DNA from: CAVUMR01 sp963742715
GTDB lineage: Bacteria; Actinomycetota; Actinomycetes; Mycobacteriales; Micromonosporaceae
NCBI GenBank assembly: GCA_963742715.1
Contig: CAVUMR010000001.1
Coordinates: forward strand, 1,302,001 to 1,366,000
DNA: 64,000 bases
Direction of reading: 5' to 3'
This document shows, one piece after another, positions 25,886 to 33,566 of this stretch. The notes under the pieces were generated by a model, which was not told the origin of the DNA, made no database searches, and worked only from the letters and a program-made list of their open reading frames with translations. Each line of letters starts with the position of its first letter. Position 1 is the first letter of the stretch. The translations under genes were made by a program, and so were the position numbers.

Positions 25886-26770
25886 TCAGTCGAGGAACGC
25901 GCTGATCGAGCGGCGCAGCCCGGCCGGATCCAGGCCGTACAACCGGTCGTGATCGGCCGCTGTGCCGTACCGCCGCGGCTCCTCCCGACCGACGCCCAAC
26001 GCGAGCAGCCGGTGCGGGGTGTCCGCGAGCGCCCCGGTCACGACCCGCGATGAGGTACCGGCGAGATACGGCTCCACCAGCACGATCCGGTCGTGCCCGA
26101 GCGCGCGCAGGCCAGCCGTGTCGAACGGGCGCACGGTCACCGCGTACGCGACCGTGACATCGAGCCCTTCGGTCGCCGCGAGCACCTGGTCGAGCATCGG
26201 CCCGACCGCGATCACGGCCGCTCCGGTGCCCTCGCGTACCACGGCGAGGTGGCCATCGAGAGCGGCCGGCCACGCCGCGGCGTTCTGGCGCATGGAGAGC
26301 CGGAGGTACACCGAATCATCGGTGTGCATCGCCGCCCGCATCAGTGGCGTCACCTCGTCCAGGTGCCCGGGCACCTGCACGGTCCAGTCCGGCAACGTGT
26401 CGAGCAGCGCGACATCGCCGGGCGCGTGATGGGTCCGGCCACCCTCGGCCCAGTCGTACGACGCGCCCACACTGACCAGCACCGCGCTCACACCCTGATG
26501 TACAAGATCGAGTTTGATCTGTTCGAATGCCCGCTCGACCAGGAACGGCGCGTACGAGTGGGCGACCGGCCGCAGCCCGGACAGGGCGAGTCCACCGGCC
26601 ACGCTCAGCATCAACTGCTCGCGGATGCCGACGTTGATGACCCGGCCCGGATACCTGCCCGCGGCCGGCTCGAACGGTTCGGCCGAGATGTCGGCCAGCA
26701 CCACGGCGGTACGCGGGTCCTCGAGCAGGTCGGTGGTCGCGTCGATGAACCGGTCACGCATATCAGTCAC
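25886..26770 (-). CDS. Transketolase C-terminal subunit (split type)
   Basis: A 294-residue protein equal to the pyrimidine-binding and C-terminal domains of transketolase. GTG 26770 has AGGAGG immediately upstream. It shows INVGIREQLMLSVAGGLALSG (family Glu in GIREQ), YAPFLVERAFEQIKLD and a C-terminal VEPYLAGTSS. It pairs with the N-terminal subunit encoded just upstream (61 bases). Together they should move two-carbon units between sugar phosphates, or act in a dedicated pathway. Promoter elements before the N subunit suggest SoxR control of the pair. Confidence 0.88.
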   Translation of the reverse strand: MTDMRDRFIDATTDLLEDPRTAVVLADISAEPFEPAAGRYPGRVINVGIREQLMLSVAGGLALSGLRPVAHSYAPFLVERAFEQIKLDLVHQGVSAVLVSVGASYDWAEGGRTHHAPGDVALLDTLPDWTVQVPGHLDEVTPLMRAAMHTDDSVYLRLSMRQNAAAWPAALDGHLAVVREGTGAAVIAVGPMLDQVLAATEGLDVTVAYAVTVRPFDTAGLRALGHDRIVLVEPYLAGTSSRVVTGALADTPHRLLALGVGREEPRRYGTAADHDRLYGLDPAGLRRSISAFLD

Positions 26771-26831
26771 AGTTCCTCCTTGGTCGCGACTGCCGGGCTT
26801 GCTTCGCTGCACTCCTCGTGCCCACGCACGC

Positions 26832-27563
26832 CTACCCCTTCGGCTCGACGCGGGCGACGACGACGTGCGGCCGGTTCGGCAGCGGCGTGGTCAGCCCGGT
26901 GTGGATCGCGTCGTGGTCGCGGCCGTCGACGGTCGCGGTGGACCAGCCGGCCACCCCGAACCGGGCGGCGATACCGCCGGGCCAGCCGTGGGTCGCGGAC
27001 TGGTTGTCGACCACGACCACGGTCAGGTTGTCCAAACTGGTGGCTCCGGCGTACGCGATCGCCTCGTGGTTGCTGCCTTCGTCCAGTTCCGCGTCGCCTA
27101 CCAGGACGTACACCCGCGAAGGTCGGTTCTGGGCGCGCAGCCCGAGTGCGACGCCGACGGCGAGCGGGAGGCCGTGGCCGAGCGAGCCACTGGAGATCTC
27201 CACCCCCGGAATCAGAACCCGATCCGGGTGGTACCCGAGGGCGGAGTCGAGCTGGCCGAACGTCGGCAGCCACTCGACCGGGATGAAGCGCTTGGCGGCC
27301 AGTACCGCGTAGAACGCCATCGGGCCGTGGCCCTTGGACAGCAGGAACCGGTCCCGGTCCGGATCGTGCACGGTGTCCGGGGACACCCGCAGGATCCGGT
27401 CGTAGAGCACCCACAGCACGTCGAGGGTCGAGGTGGCGCTGAAGCTGTGCTTCTCGTCGCCGGTCATGAGGCTGAGCAGCCGGTACGTTTCACCGAACGG
27501 GAGCGGCCCGGGCGCCTCGGGCGGTCGGGTCGCGGTTTCCGCGGTGGAGGTCGTCGCAGTCAT
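26832..27563 (-). CDS. Transketolase N-terminal subunit (split type)
   Basis: A 243-residue thiamine-diphosphate-binding half. It shows FLLSKGHGPMAFYAVLA, SGSLGHGLPLAVGVALGL, and the TPP motif GDAELDEGSNHEAI ending in DNQ. ATG 27563 is preferred: a promoter-like -10 (CAGGGT) ends six bases before it, so transcription could begin at the start codon (leaderless). An ATG six codons upstream would lie within the promoter. It forms an operon with the C-terminal subunit and is divergent from soxR. Confidence 0.88.
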   Translation of the reverse strand: MTATTSTAETATRPPEAPGPLPFGETYRLLSLMTGDEKHSFSATSTLDVLWVLYDRILRVSPDTVHDPDRDRFLLSKGHGPMAFYAVLAAKRFIPVEWLPTFGQLDSALGYHPDRVLIPGVEISSGSLGHGLPLAVGVALGLRAQNRPSRVYVLVGDAELDEGSNHEAIAYAGATSLDNLTVVVVDNQSATHGWPGGIAARFGVAGWSTATVDGRDHDAIHTGLTTPLPNRPHVVVARVEPKG

Positions 27564-27569
27564 GCCGGT

Positions 27570-27600
27570 ACCCTGCAACATGAAGTTGACTTCAACTCAA
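27570..27600 (-). promoter_or_regulatory. SoxR-box-like promoter of the transketolase operon
   Basis: On the minus strand, TTGAGT (27595-27600) and CAGGGT (27570-27575) are separated by 19 bases, the overlong spacer typical of MerR-family promoters. The spacer carries the palindrome TGAAGT-TG-ACTTCA (27581-27594), whose AAGT..ACTT core matches SoxR operators. soxR itself begins 20 bases away on the other strand. Binding is inferred. Confidence 0.7.
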
Positions 27601-27620
27601 GACCCGGCGAGGGTTACCGC

Positions 27621-28079
27621 GTGGACGAGCTCGCGATCGGCGACTTCGCGGCGCGCAGCGGGGTCGCGCCGTCGGCACTGCGGTACTACGAGAAGCAGGG
27701 ACTGCTCCGGTCCCGGCGTACCGGTGGCGGGCAGCGGCGGTACGCCCGCGCCGAGCTGCGCAGGCTGGCGTTCGTCCGGATCGCGCAACGGGTCGGGCTG
27801 AGCCTGGACGAGATCAAGAACGCGCTCAGCACGCTGCCGGACGAACGTACGCCGACGAAAGCCGACTGGGAGCGGCTGTCCCGCCGCTGGCAGGACCGGC
27901 TGGACGAGCAGATCGCGCTGCTGGAACGGCTGCGGGACAACCTGACCGGCTGCATCGGCTGCGGCTGCCTGTCGTTGCGCCGGTGCGCACTGTCCAATCC
28001 GGACGACACGATGGCGAGCAAAGGACCTGGTCCGCGCTATCTGCTCGGTGACTCGGGTCCTTCACTCCCGCACGAGTAG
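27621..28079 (+). CDS. soxR: Redox-sensing transcriptional regulator SoxR
   Basis: A 152-residue MerR-family protein from GTG 27621 (GAGGG eight bases upstream). The N-terminal winged helix reads IGDFAARSGVAPSALRYYEKQGLL. A dimerisation helix follows, then the [2Fe-2S] motif C111-x2-C114-x-C116-x5-C122, exactly SoxR spacing. In actinomycetes SoxR responds to redox-active metabolites rather than superoxide, and activates reductases and exporters. The divergent transketolase promoter carries a matching palindrome. The convergent quinone reductase overlaps its last 18 bases. Confidence 0.95.
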   Translation: MDELAIGDFAARSGVAPSALRYYEKQGLLRSRRTGGGQRRYARAELRRLAFVRIAQRVGLSLDEIKNALSTLPDERTPTKADWERLSRRWQDRLDEQIALLERLRDNLTGCIGCGCLSLRRCALSNPDDTMASKGPGPRYLLGDSGPSLPHE

Positions 28080-29039
28080 CACCTTGCCGATGTGCTCGCT
28101 CGCCTCGACCACCCGGTGCGCGTCGGCCGCCCGCGACATCGGCAGCCGGCGGTCCACGATCGGGCGTACCTCACCGGAGGCGACGAGCGGCCACACGTGC
28201 TCGCGGACCAGCGTCGCGATCTCGGCCTTCTCCTCGACCGGCCGGGGCCGCAACCGGGTCACCGTGACGCTCAGCCGCTCGCGCAGCATCCGGCCCAGGT
28301 CCAGCTCGGCCCGGGCGCCGCCCTGCAGCCCGATGATCACCAGCCGGCCGTTCGTGGCGAGCGCCTCGATGTTGCGCCCGAGGTACTTCGCCCCCATATT
28401 GTCGAGGATCACGTCGACGCCGCGACCGTCGGTGGCATCGCGTACCACCTGCACAAAGTCCTCGGTGTGGTAGTCGATCACGCCGTCCGCACCCAACTCG
28501 CGCAGGGCGGAATGCTTCGCCGGGCTGGCCGTCGTGTACACCCGCGCCCCGGTCGCCTTGGCAACCTGGATCGCGTGGGTACCGATGCCGCTGCCCCCAC
28601 CGTGGACGAGCAGCGTGTCGCCGGCGCGGAGCCCGGCCGCCGTGTACACGTTCGACCAGACGGTGCACGCGACCTCGGGCAGAGCGGCCGCGTCCACCAG
28701 GTCGACGCCGGCCGGGATGGGCAACAGTTGTCCGGCGTCCACCGCCACCCGCTCGGCGTAGCCGCCGCCGGCGAGCACCGCACAGACCTCATCGCCGACC
28801 TGCCAGCCGGTGACGTCCTCACCGGCTGCCGCGATCCGGCCCGAGCACTCCAGTCCGGGGTACGGGGACGCACCCGGCGGCGGTGGGTAGACGCCCTGCC
28901 GCTGGGCGAGGTCAGCCCGGTTGACCGCGCTCGCGACCACCTCGATGACCACCTCGGTCGGCCCCGGCTCCGGATCCGGTACCTCGGTCCAGCGCAGTAC
29001 CTCAGGTCCACCCGGCTCGGTGATCGTCACGGCGTACAT
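28062..29039 (-). CDS. NAD(P)H:quinone oxidoreductase, zinc-independent MDR family
   Basis: A 325-residue medium-chain dehydrogenase/reductase of the PIG3/QOR type. A GroES-like N-terminal domain (NRADLAQRQGVYPPPPGASP, GLECSGRIAA) precedes a Rossmann domain (LLVHGGGSGIGTHAIQVAK). No catalytic zinc ligands are seen. It probably reduces quinones with NADPH. Its 3' end overlaps soxR by 18 bases. The neighbourhood of SoxR, quinone reductase and an NADPH-linked sugar pathway is coherent, although its own promoter is too far upstream to use the SoxR box at 27581. Confidence 0.9.
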   Translation of the reverse strand: MYAVTITEPGGPEVLRWTEVPDPEPGPTEVVIEVVASAVNRADLAQRQGVYPPPPGASPYPGLECSGRIAAAGEDVTGWQVGDEVCAVLAGGGYAERVAVDAGQLLPIPAGVDLVDAAALPEVACTVWSNVYTAAGLRAGDTLLVHGGGSGIGTHAIQVAKATGARVYTTASPAKHSALRELGADGVIDYHTEDFVQVVRDATDGRGVDVILDNMGAKYLGRNIEALATNGRLVIIGLQGGARAELDLGRMLRERLSVTVTRLRPRPVEEKAEIATLVREHVWPLVASGEVRPIVDRRLPMSRAADAHRVVEASEHIGKVLLVRE

Positions 29040-29105
29040 CTGGCCGACCCTAGGCGATCGGCGTGAAGTTCACCGGCTCAGCGGAGTTCACCGGGGCCTT
29101 CGCGC

Positions 29106-30257
29106 TCAGGGGGCGTTGTCCTCCCGCCGGTGGCCGCGGCGCCAGCCCCGCCGGGTGGGTTCCCCGCTCGTCGGCGCCGTCCGCGATCCCGACTTGGGCG
29201 GCGGACACGGTGGGAGCTCCGGAGTCGCGCGACCTGCGCTCATTTGATCGGCGTCGGCGTCCTTACTCGGGATGTTGTCCAGAATGGTCTGGGCCCGATC
29301 GTCCGCCAGCCGGGTAATGAGCTGTTGCGCATAGCCGAAGACCACCGCGTACGCCAGAATCTGCCGTTGGGTATCCAGATTGGACAATCCCGGTACGAAT
29401 CCGCCGGCGAGAAACAGGATCCCGATCAGCGCGGTAAGCGCGCCGGACGGCACTTTCACCAGAGCGAGCGCGGTGGAAACTCCGTACGGCGTGGAGGTGC
29501 CCCGCAGCCGACGGATCGCGAACAGCCCGGCAAGCGCGCCGCCGAGCGCGCCCAACCCGGCGATGATCAACGCGTCGCCGCCGGTGGGCCGCGCGGTGCC
29601 GCTCGGACACACCATGGGCCCTGCCGGTGCCGTATCGCTTGCCACCGTCACGCTCGGCGCGAAGCAGAGCGGCACCGAGGTCGGCCGGTAGTAAATGGTG
29701 AGGAGGAGAATTACCGTCACGAAAGCGAAGGCGAGGGCGGCCAGCACAAGGATGTTGCGGAAGTCGCGCAGTCGGGAGTATTTCTCGTCGCTCGCGCTGT
29801 ACGCCGTCTCCATGGCCTGCTTCAGTGCTGCTCGACGGTCCGGCATTTCCGGGCAACGCGCAAGCGTTTCCGCCGCGATACGTCGAGGATCGCGGCCGTC
29901 GAGTGCGGCGCTCATCCGGGCGAGCACATCCGGCACCAGCAGGTCGATCTCGGCCGGCGACAGTACGTCCACGAGTTGCACTTTGGCGGCGTGCAGATTG
30001 AGGAATGCGCGCTCGACCGAGGTACCGCGCCATCGATCCTTCGCGTCGCGCCACGGTGGCCACATCGGATATCTCCGGCACGCCACTCGTACACATGCCA
30101 AATGATGTTCGATTGCCTTTGCTGACGGGTGCTCGGTGACCCCGGCAGGCAACGCCGCTTCCAGCCGGTACTTGATCTGGTCCGCTTCGACAATCGCCTG
30201 GATCGCCCACCGGTGCGGCCAGAGTCGGTCCGATGTCGGGTCTTGCGGTGCCGTCAT
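29106..30257 (-). CDS. Four-TM membrane protein of unknown function
   Basis: A 383-residue protein. The N-terminal half (about 1-165) is soluble and helical. Two TM segments follow, flanking an external loop (FRNILVLAALAFAFVTVILLL; ALIIAGLGALGGALAGLFAI). Two more lie further on (ALTALIGILFLAGGFVPGL; QILAYAVVFGYAQQLITRL). The polar C-terminal tail is Pro/Arg-rich. I do not recognise a family; similar proteins in actinomycetes are annotated as hypothetical membrane proteins. A long gene-free stretch lies upstream. Confidence 0.7.
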   Translation of the reverse strand: MTAPQDPTSDRLWPHRWAIQAIVEADQIKYRLEAALPAGVTEHPSAKAIEHHLACVRVACRRYPMWPPWRDAKDRWRGTSVERAFLNLHAAKVQLVDVLSPAEIDLLVPDVLARMSAALDGRDPRRIAAETLARCPEMPDRRAALKQAMETAYSASDEKYSRLRDFRNILVLAALAFAFVTVILLLTIYYRPTSVPLCFAPSVTVASDTAPAGPMVCPSGTARPTGGDALIIAGLGALGGALAGLFAIRRLRGTSTPYGVSTALALVKVPSGALTALIGILFLAGGFVPGLSNLDTQRQILAYAVVFGYAQQLITRLADDRAQTILDNIPSKDADADQMSAGRATPELPPCPPPKSGSRTAPTSGEPTRRGWRRGHRREDNAP

Positions 30258-31089
30258 GTCGGCTCCCCTTGCGGGCGGCGGGCGGTTCGGACGCGCGGGA
30301 CAAGCTGCGATTCTGCGGCTACAAGGCGACTGTGCGCGCCTGCGTACTATCCGACTGTCCTGTCCACGACTCGTTGGGTGTCGCGTCCCCTCCGGCAGTC
30401 ATCGGCCCGACCTGCCCATTTGGAGCGCCGTAGTTCGGCCGGATGGGCGGAGAGGTGCGGAACGCCACGAGCGCCGGCCTGCGCGCCTGCCTGTCCGCGG
30501 CGGTAGGGCGGCTCCTCGGCGGTAGGGCGGGCTCCTACCTGGTACGGCGGCTCCTTCCTGGTACGGCGGCGGTCGATCGACCGCGTGCGCGAGGGCGTCC
30601 CGAATGATTCCTTGCCAATCCGTTCAACGGAAAAGACAGCTCGCTGACAATTCGACCCGGCACGTCCCTGTCAGAAGGCTGACGAACCCGACGCCCATTC
30701 GTACAACCGAATGGTGATCGCCAACGCGCCGCCGTATTGACCGCCAGATTGAAGGCGCTGCCATCCAACTCGGGGTGTTGACGGCGATAGCATGCCCGGG
30801 ACCTCGGCTTATGGGCGACAAGCGCATGCCGCTCCGCGCCCTGTCCTCCCGACCCCGATCGCGAGCCAAGCCCATTCCGGACTCCGTTTATCCGACGAAC
30901 CACAAGACGGCCGGATGGCCCGCGCCTGGCTGATCGGCCAGGTCCTCCAGCCGAAGGTCCATGGTCGGACAGGGTTGATCCTGCGAACTTTGGCGGCGCC
31001 GGTTCTCGGGCACCCTGCGATCGACCCGACTTTTGCTAGTTCCTCGCCGGCTCCGCATTCAGCACCCCCACAACAGGAGTCTGACCAAG
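30258..31089. other. 832-base region without a convincing gene
   Basis: I see no good gene here. Base composition drops between about 30600 and 30760 (AACGGAAAAGACAG, TTCGTACAACCG), unlike the surroundings. Minus-strand frames there do not look like protein. It may be a decayed gene or promoter DNA for the next gene. A short tandem repeat occupies 30502-30572. Confidence 0.4.
30502..30572 (+). repeat. Short tandem repeat, about four copies of 19-20 bp
   Basis: Copies begin at 30502, 30521, 30541 and 30560. Each opens with GGTAGGGCGG or GGTACGGCGG followed by a CTCCT segment; the last copy is cut short. The GGTASGGCGGCTCCT pattern repeats once per turn or two of DNA. Confidence 0.7.
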
Positions 31090-31839
31090 ATGAGCGTCAC
31101 TCAGCAAACACGATTCAATCCGCCTCCGGGCTGGCCACCGGTGCCCACAGGTTGGCAGCCGCCGCCGAACTGGCAGCCCGACGACTCGTGGCCGGCGGCG
31201 CCGTCCGGCTGGCCGTTCCAGATCCCGGTCCCGAGGAAGCCGTGGGTCGCCCGGCACAAGTTCCTGACCACGGTGATCGGTCTGCTCGCCGGCTTCACCA
31301 TCATCGGAATCGTGGCGGGCCTCACCTCGTCCCCCGAGCCGGCGAACTCGGTGGGCGCGGCCGCCCCGCCCGCATCCGCGGCCGCAAAGGGCTCCGCCGC
31401 CCCGAAGGCATCCGCCGCGGCAGCCAAGGCCAAGCCGAAGGGCGCCGGCTTCGGCAAACCAGTGCGGGACGGAAAATTCGAGTTCACCGTCACCGGCGTA
31501 AAGGCCGGCGTGCCCAGGGTCGGGCCTGCGGAGTTCGGCCTCGACGCACAGGGCCAGTTTGTCGAGGTCTTCGTGACCGTCAAGAACATCGGCAACGAAG
31601 CGCGGACTCTCGACTCCTCCAGCCAGAAACTGTTCGACACGGCCGGGAGAGAATATTCCGCGTCCGGCGAGGCCTCGATCTATCTGGACAAGTCGAACTC
31701 GTTCCTGAACGAGATCAATCCCGGTAACACCGTCAAGGCCATCCTCGTGTACGACGTTCCGAAGACCTTCAAGGCCAACAAGATCGAACTGCACGACTCG
31801 TTCTTTTCCGGTGGGGTCGACGTGCGGCTCGCCAAGTAG
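31090..31839 (+). CDS. Membrane-anchored DUF4352-type protein
   Basis: A 249-residue protein from ATG 31090 (AGGAG upstream). A Pro/Trp-rich cytoplasmic N-terminus (PGWPPVPTGWQPPPNWQP) precedes one TM helix (about 58-77). An Ala/Lys-rich linker follows, then a C-terminal Ig-like domain with FEFTVTGVKAGV, FVEVFVTVKNIGNEARTL and SGGVDVRLAK. This matches the DUF4352 group of actinomycete surface proteins. Function unknown. A strong hairpin follows 28 bases after the stop. Confidence 0.82.
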   Translation: MSVTQQTRFNPPPGWPPVPTGWQPPPNWQPDDSWPAAPSGWPFQIPVPRKPWVARHKFLTTVIGLLAGFTIIGIVAGLTSSPEPANSVGAAAPPASAAAKGSAAPKASAAAAKAKPKGAGFGKPVRDGKFEFTVTGVKAGVPRVGPAEFGLDAQGQFVEVFVTVKNIGNEARTLDSSSQKLFDTAGREYSASGEASIYLDKSNSFLNEINPGNTVKAILVYDVPKTFKANKIELHDSFFSGGVDVRLAK

Positions 31840-31866
31840 GCAACCTGCAGTCGCCGCGTACCACCT

Positions 31867-31899
31867 CGGGTCCTTGCCGCCGTCCGCGGCAAGGACCCG
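31867..31899 (+). terminator. Strong hairpin terminator
   Basis: Perfect 14-bp arms, 31867-31880 and 31886-31899, with a CGTCC loop. It follows the DUF4352-type gene. Confidence 0.8.
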
Positions 31900-32145
31900 A
31901 CCATCTACTGGTGGTTCGGCCTGAGCAGGCGGCACTGCTGCGGCGGTTCGTGTCTCGGCCGACTCCGCTGTTGCCCACACCGGGCTGACCCGGGACGACC
32001 GCGATCCCTGCTCGCCCGAGGCCGACCGGCCGTCTGGCAGACTGGTTGCCGGGTGGCGATGCGGCTCCGGCCGTGGATCCGCCCGCTGCGGACAGTCAAA
32101 GACAAACCCGATTCTGAGGTACGTCCTGAGACGGTTGCGCAGGTG
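31900..32145. other. Upstream region of tRNA-Ser
   Basis: No gene is seen. It should carry the tRNA promoter; CTGAGG..GACGGTTGCGC directly precedes the tRNA, and I cannot assign clear -35/-10 boxes. Confidence 0.35.
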
Positions 32146-32238
32146 GGAGGGCTCGCCTAGTGGCCGATGGCGGCGGTCTTGAAAACCGCTAGGGCAGTGA
32201 CCCTGTCCTCATGGGTTCGAATCCCATGCCCTCCGCCA
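32146..32238 (+). tRNA. tRNA-Ser (anticodon TGA), intact, attachment target
   Basis: Acceptor GGAGGGC pairs with GCCCTCC; discriminator G and encoded CCA follow (32236-32238). The anticodon stem GCGGT/ACCGC encloses CTTGAAA, giving anticodon TGA for UCA codons. A long variable arm (about 32192-32210) is typical of class II tRNA-Ser. The TPsiC arm has GGTTCGAATCC. The 3' half from the anticodon onward was probably supplied by the integrated element, because the host half appears displaced to 49967-50027. Confidence 0.95.
32178..32194 (+). repeat. attL core
   Basis: The core CTTGAAAACCGCTAGGG spans the anticodon loop and 3' anticodon stem of tRNA-Ser. Imperfect similarity to the right copy continues to about 32282, past the tRNA end (shared CAGTACGT and CAGGTCA segments). 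Confidence 0.88.
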
Positions 32239-32405
32239 GCCAGTACGTTTCCGCAGGTCAGAGCGGCCTTCCCGGTACTTCGGGTGGGCCACTCAAGCTT
32301 TCTTGTGGTCCCACTGGTGTTCAGGCCGGTCCGGCTGATTGTCGCTGGTTGCGGGAAATCCGCGGGAAGCGTTGAGGCCCTTACAGATCCCGCCGGGGGT
32401 GCCCG

Positions 32406-33392
32406 GTGAGCGTGCGGGCGATGACGTGGGTGTGGGACAAGTCGCCGACTGCCGGCAACGAGCGCTTGGTGCTGCTGGCGATCGCTGATACGGCCGATGA
32501 CGATGGCCGCAACGCGTGGCCCTCGATGTCCACGCTGGCGCGCAAGACGCGGCTGGACATCCGTACCGTCCAGCGGGTCATCCGGCGCCTGGAGGGCAGC
32601 GGGCAGCTCGTGGTCGAGGTAGCCGCTGGGCGGGCCGGTACGAACGTGTACACCGTCGTGATGGGCGGCTCGGATCCGGCCGTCGCGCGGCCACATAGTT
32701 ATCCACAGCCCCCCGGCAGGCTGCCGGGGGTGGCAAATCGCCGAGGCGGCGCAGGCGCCACCCTCCCCCCGGCGCGAATGCCGGGGGACCCCCGGCAGAG
32801 CTGTGCCACCCGAACGCCCTTGAACGTCCTTGAACCTCCGCCGCCTGCGCGGGCGCGTGAGACCGTCGCACCTGTGGACAACGGCGGCGGCAAGAGGATC
32901 GACGGACGCGACCAGGCGGCGGCTGCCGAAGACGCCGCGACAAACCAGGCATGCCAGCTGCTCGCCGAGCTGCCCTCAACGTGGGGCAACCTCACCCCGA
33001 AGCAGCGCGGCCGGCTGCTACCGGATGTCGCCGCGGTACTCCGCATCGGCGCCTGGTCGCCCGCGCGGCTGGCCGCCGAGCTCGCCGGCGGCAACGCCGT
33101 TGGTGTGCGATCGCCGTACGCGGTGCTACGGGCCCGGCTGCGGGACCTGCCCGCACCGGCAGCCGCTCCGGTTCGCCAGCTGCGGCCGGAGCACTGCGGC
33201 GTGTGCCACGAACCGAGCCGCATGCGGGAAACGGCAGACGGCCAGCCGTATCCGTGCCCGAGCTGCCACCCAAGTGGGCATCGCCGGCAGCACGGCCGTT
33301 CTGTCGAAGCCGTCTTCATCCCTGGGGGCTCCGAGTGGCACAACGCCGCCAGGTCGGAGACCCCTGTCGATGACCGGTCGGACAAGGGCTGA
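32406..33392 (+). CDS. HTH and zinc-motif protein, candidate replication initiator
   Basis: A 328-residue protein from GTG 32406. The N-terminal winged helix (about 1-70: MTWVWDKSPTAGNERLVLLA, then MSTLARKTRLDIRTVQRVIRRL) is of the HTH_36 type found in phage replication initiators. A Pro/Gly-rich linker (about 95-160) is encoded by palindromic DNA with DnaA-box matches. A helical domain follows (LPSTWGNLTPKQRGRLLPDV). The end has a CxxC...CxxC zinc motif (CGVC, CPSC). It is the first element gene after attL. Replication is inferred from the domain type and the embedded origin-like sequence; a transcription factor is the alternative. Confidence 0.7.
   Translation: MSVRAMTWVWDKSPTAGNERLVLLAIADTADDDGRNAWPSMSTLARKTRLDIRTVQRVIRRLEGSGQLVVEVAAGRAGTNVYTVVMGGSDPAVARPHSYPQPPGRLPGVANRRGGAGATLPPARMPGDPRQSCATRTPLNVLEPPPPARARETVAPVDNGGGKRIDGRDQAAAAEDAATNQACQLLAELPSTWGNLTPKQRGRLLPDVAAVLRIGAWSPARLAAELAGGNAVGVRSPYAVLRARLRDLPAPAAAPVRQLRPEHCGVCHEPSRMRETADGQPYPCPSCHPSGHRRQHGRSVEAVFIPGGSEWHNAARSETPVDDRSDKG
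32699..32881 (+). other. Origin-like cluster inside the HTH gene
   Basis: A perfect DnaA box TTATCCACA (32699-32707) and an opposite-facing Streptomyces-type box TGTGGACAA (32873-32881) flank two GC palindromes and iteron-like DNA. The palindromes are CCCCCGGCA/TGCCGGGGG (32710-32718, 32722-32730) and CCCCCGGC/GCCGGGGG (32766-32773, 32780-32787), the latter able to pair also with CCCCCGGC just downstream. Three 10-bp direct repeats near TGAACGTCCT occupy 32811-32840. No AT-rich unwinding stretch is visible. Confidence 0.5.
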
Positions 33393-33451
33393 ACCGACGC
33401 CCGCCGCAGAGCAAATCCGGTCCACGCCGACCGCCCGCCAGGTCGGCAACT

Positions 33452-33469
33452 GAACGAAGGCCCTTGTTC
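33452..33469 (+). terminator. Weak hairpin after the HTH gene
   Basis: GAACGAAGG (33452-33460) can pair with CCTTGTTC (33462-33469) with one bulge. Possible terminator, 60 bases past the stop. Confidence 0.3.
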
Positions 33470-33566
33470 GGCCGGGTGAGCGGAGCCATCGACGACACGC
33501 TCACTGGCTGCAACAATCGGTGGGACCATCAGTGATGGGCACGGGCCTAGCAGCAAGGCGGTTGCC

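Noticed and set aside
30535..30903. 122-codon minus-strand frame in the long gap
   Set aside because: No family resemblance, odd composition and no ribosome site; kept only as a compositional anomaly.
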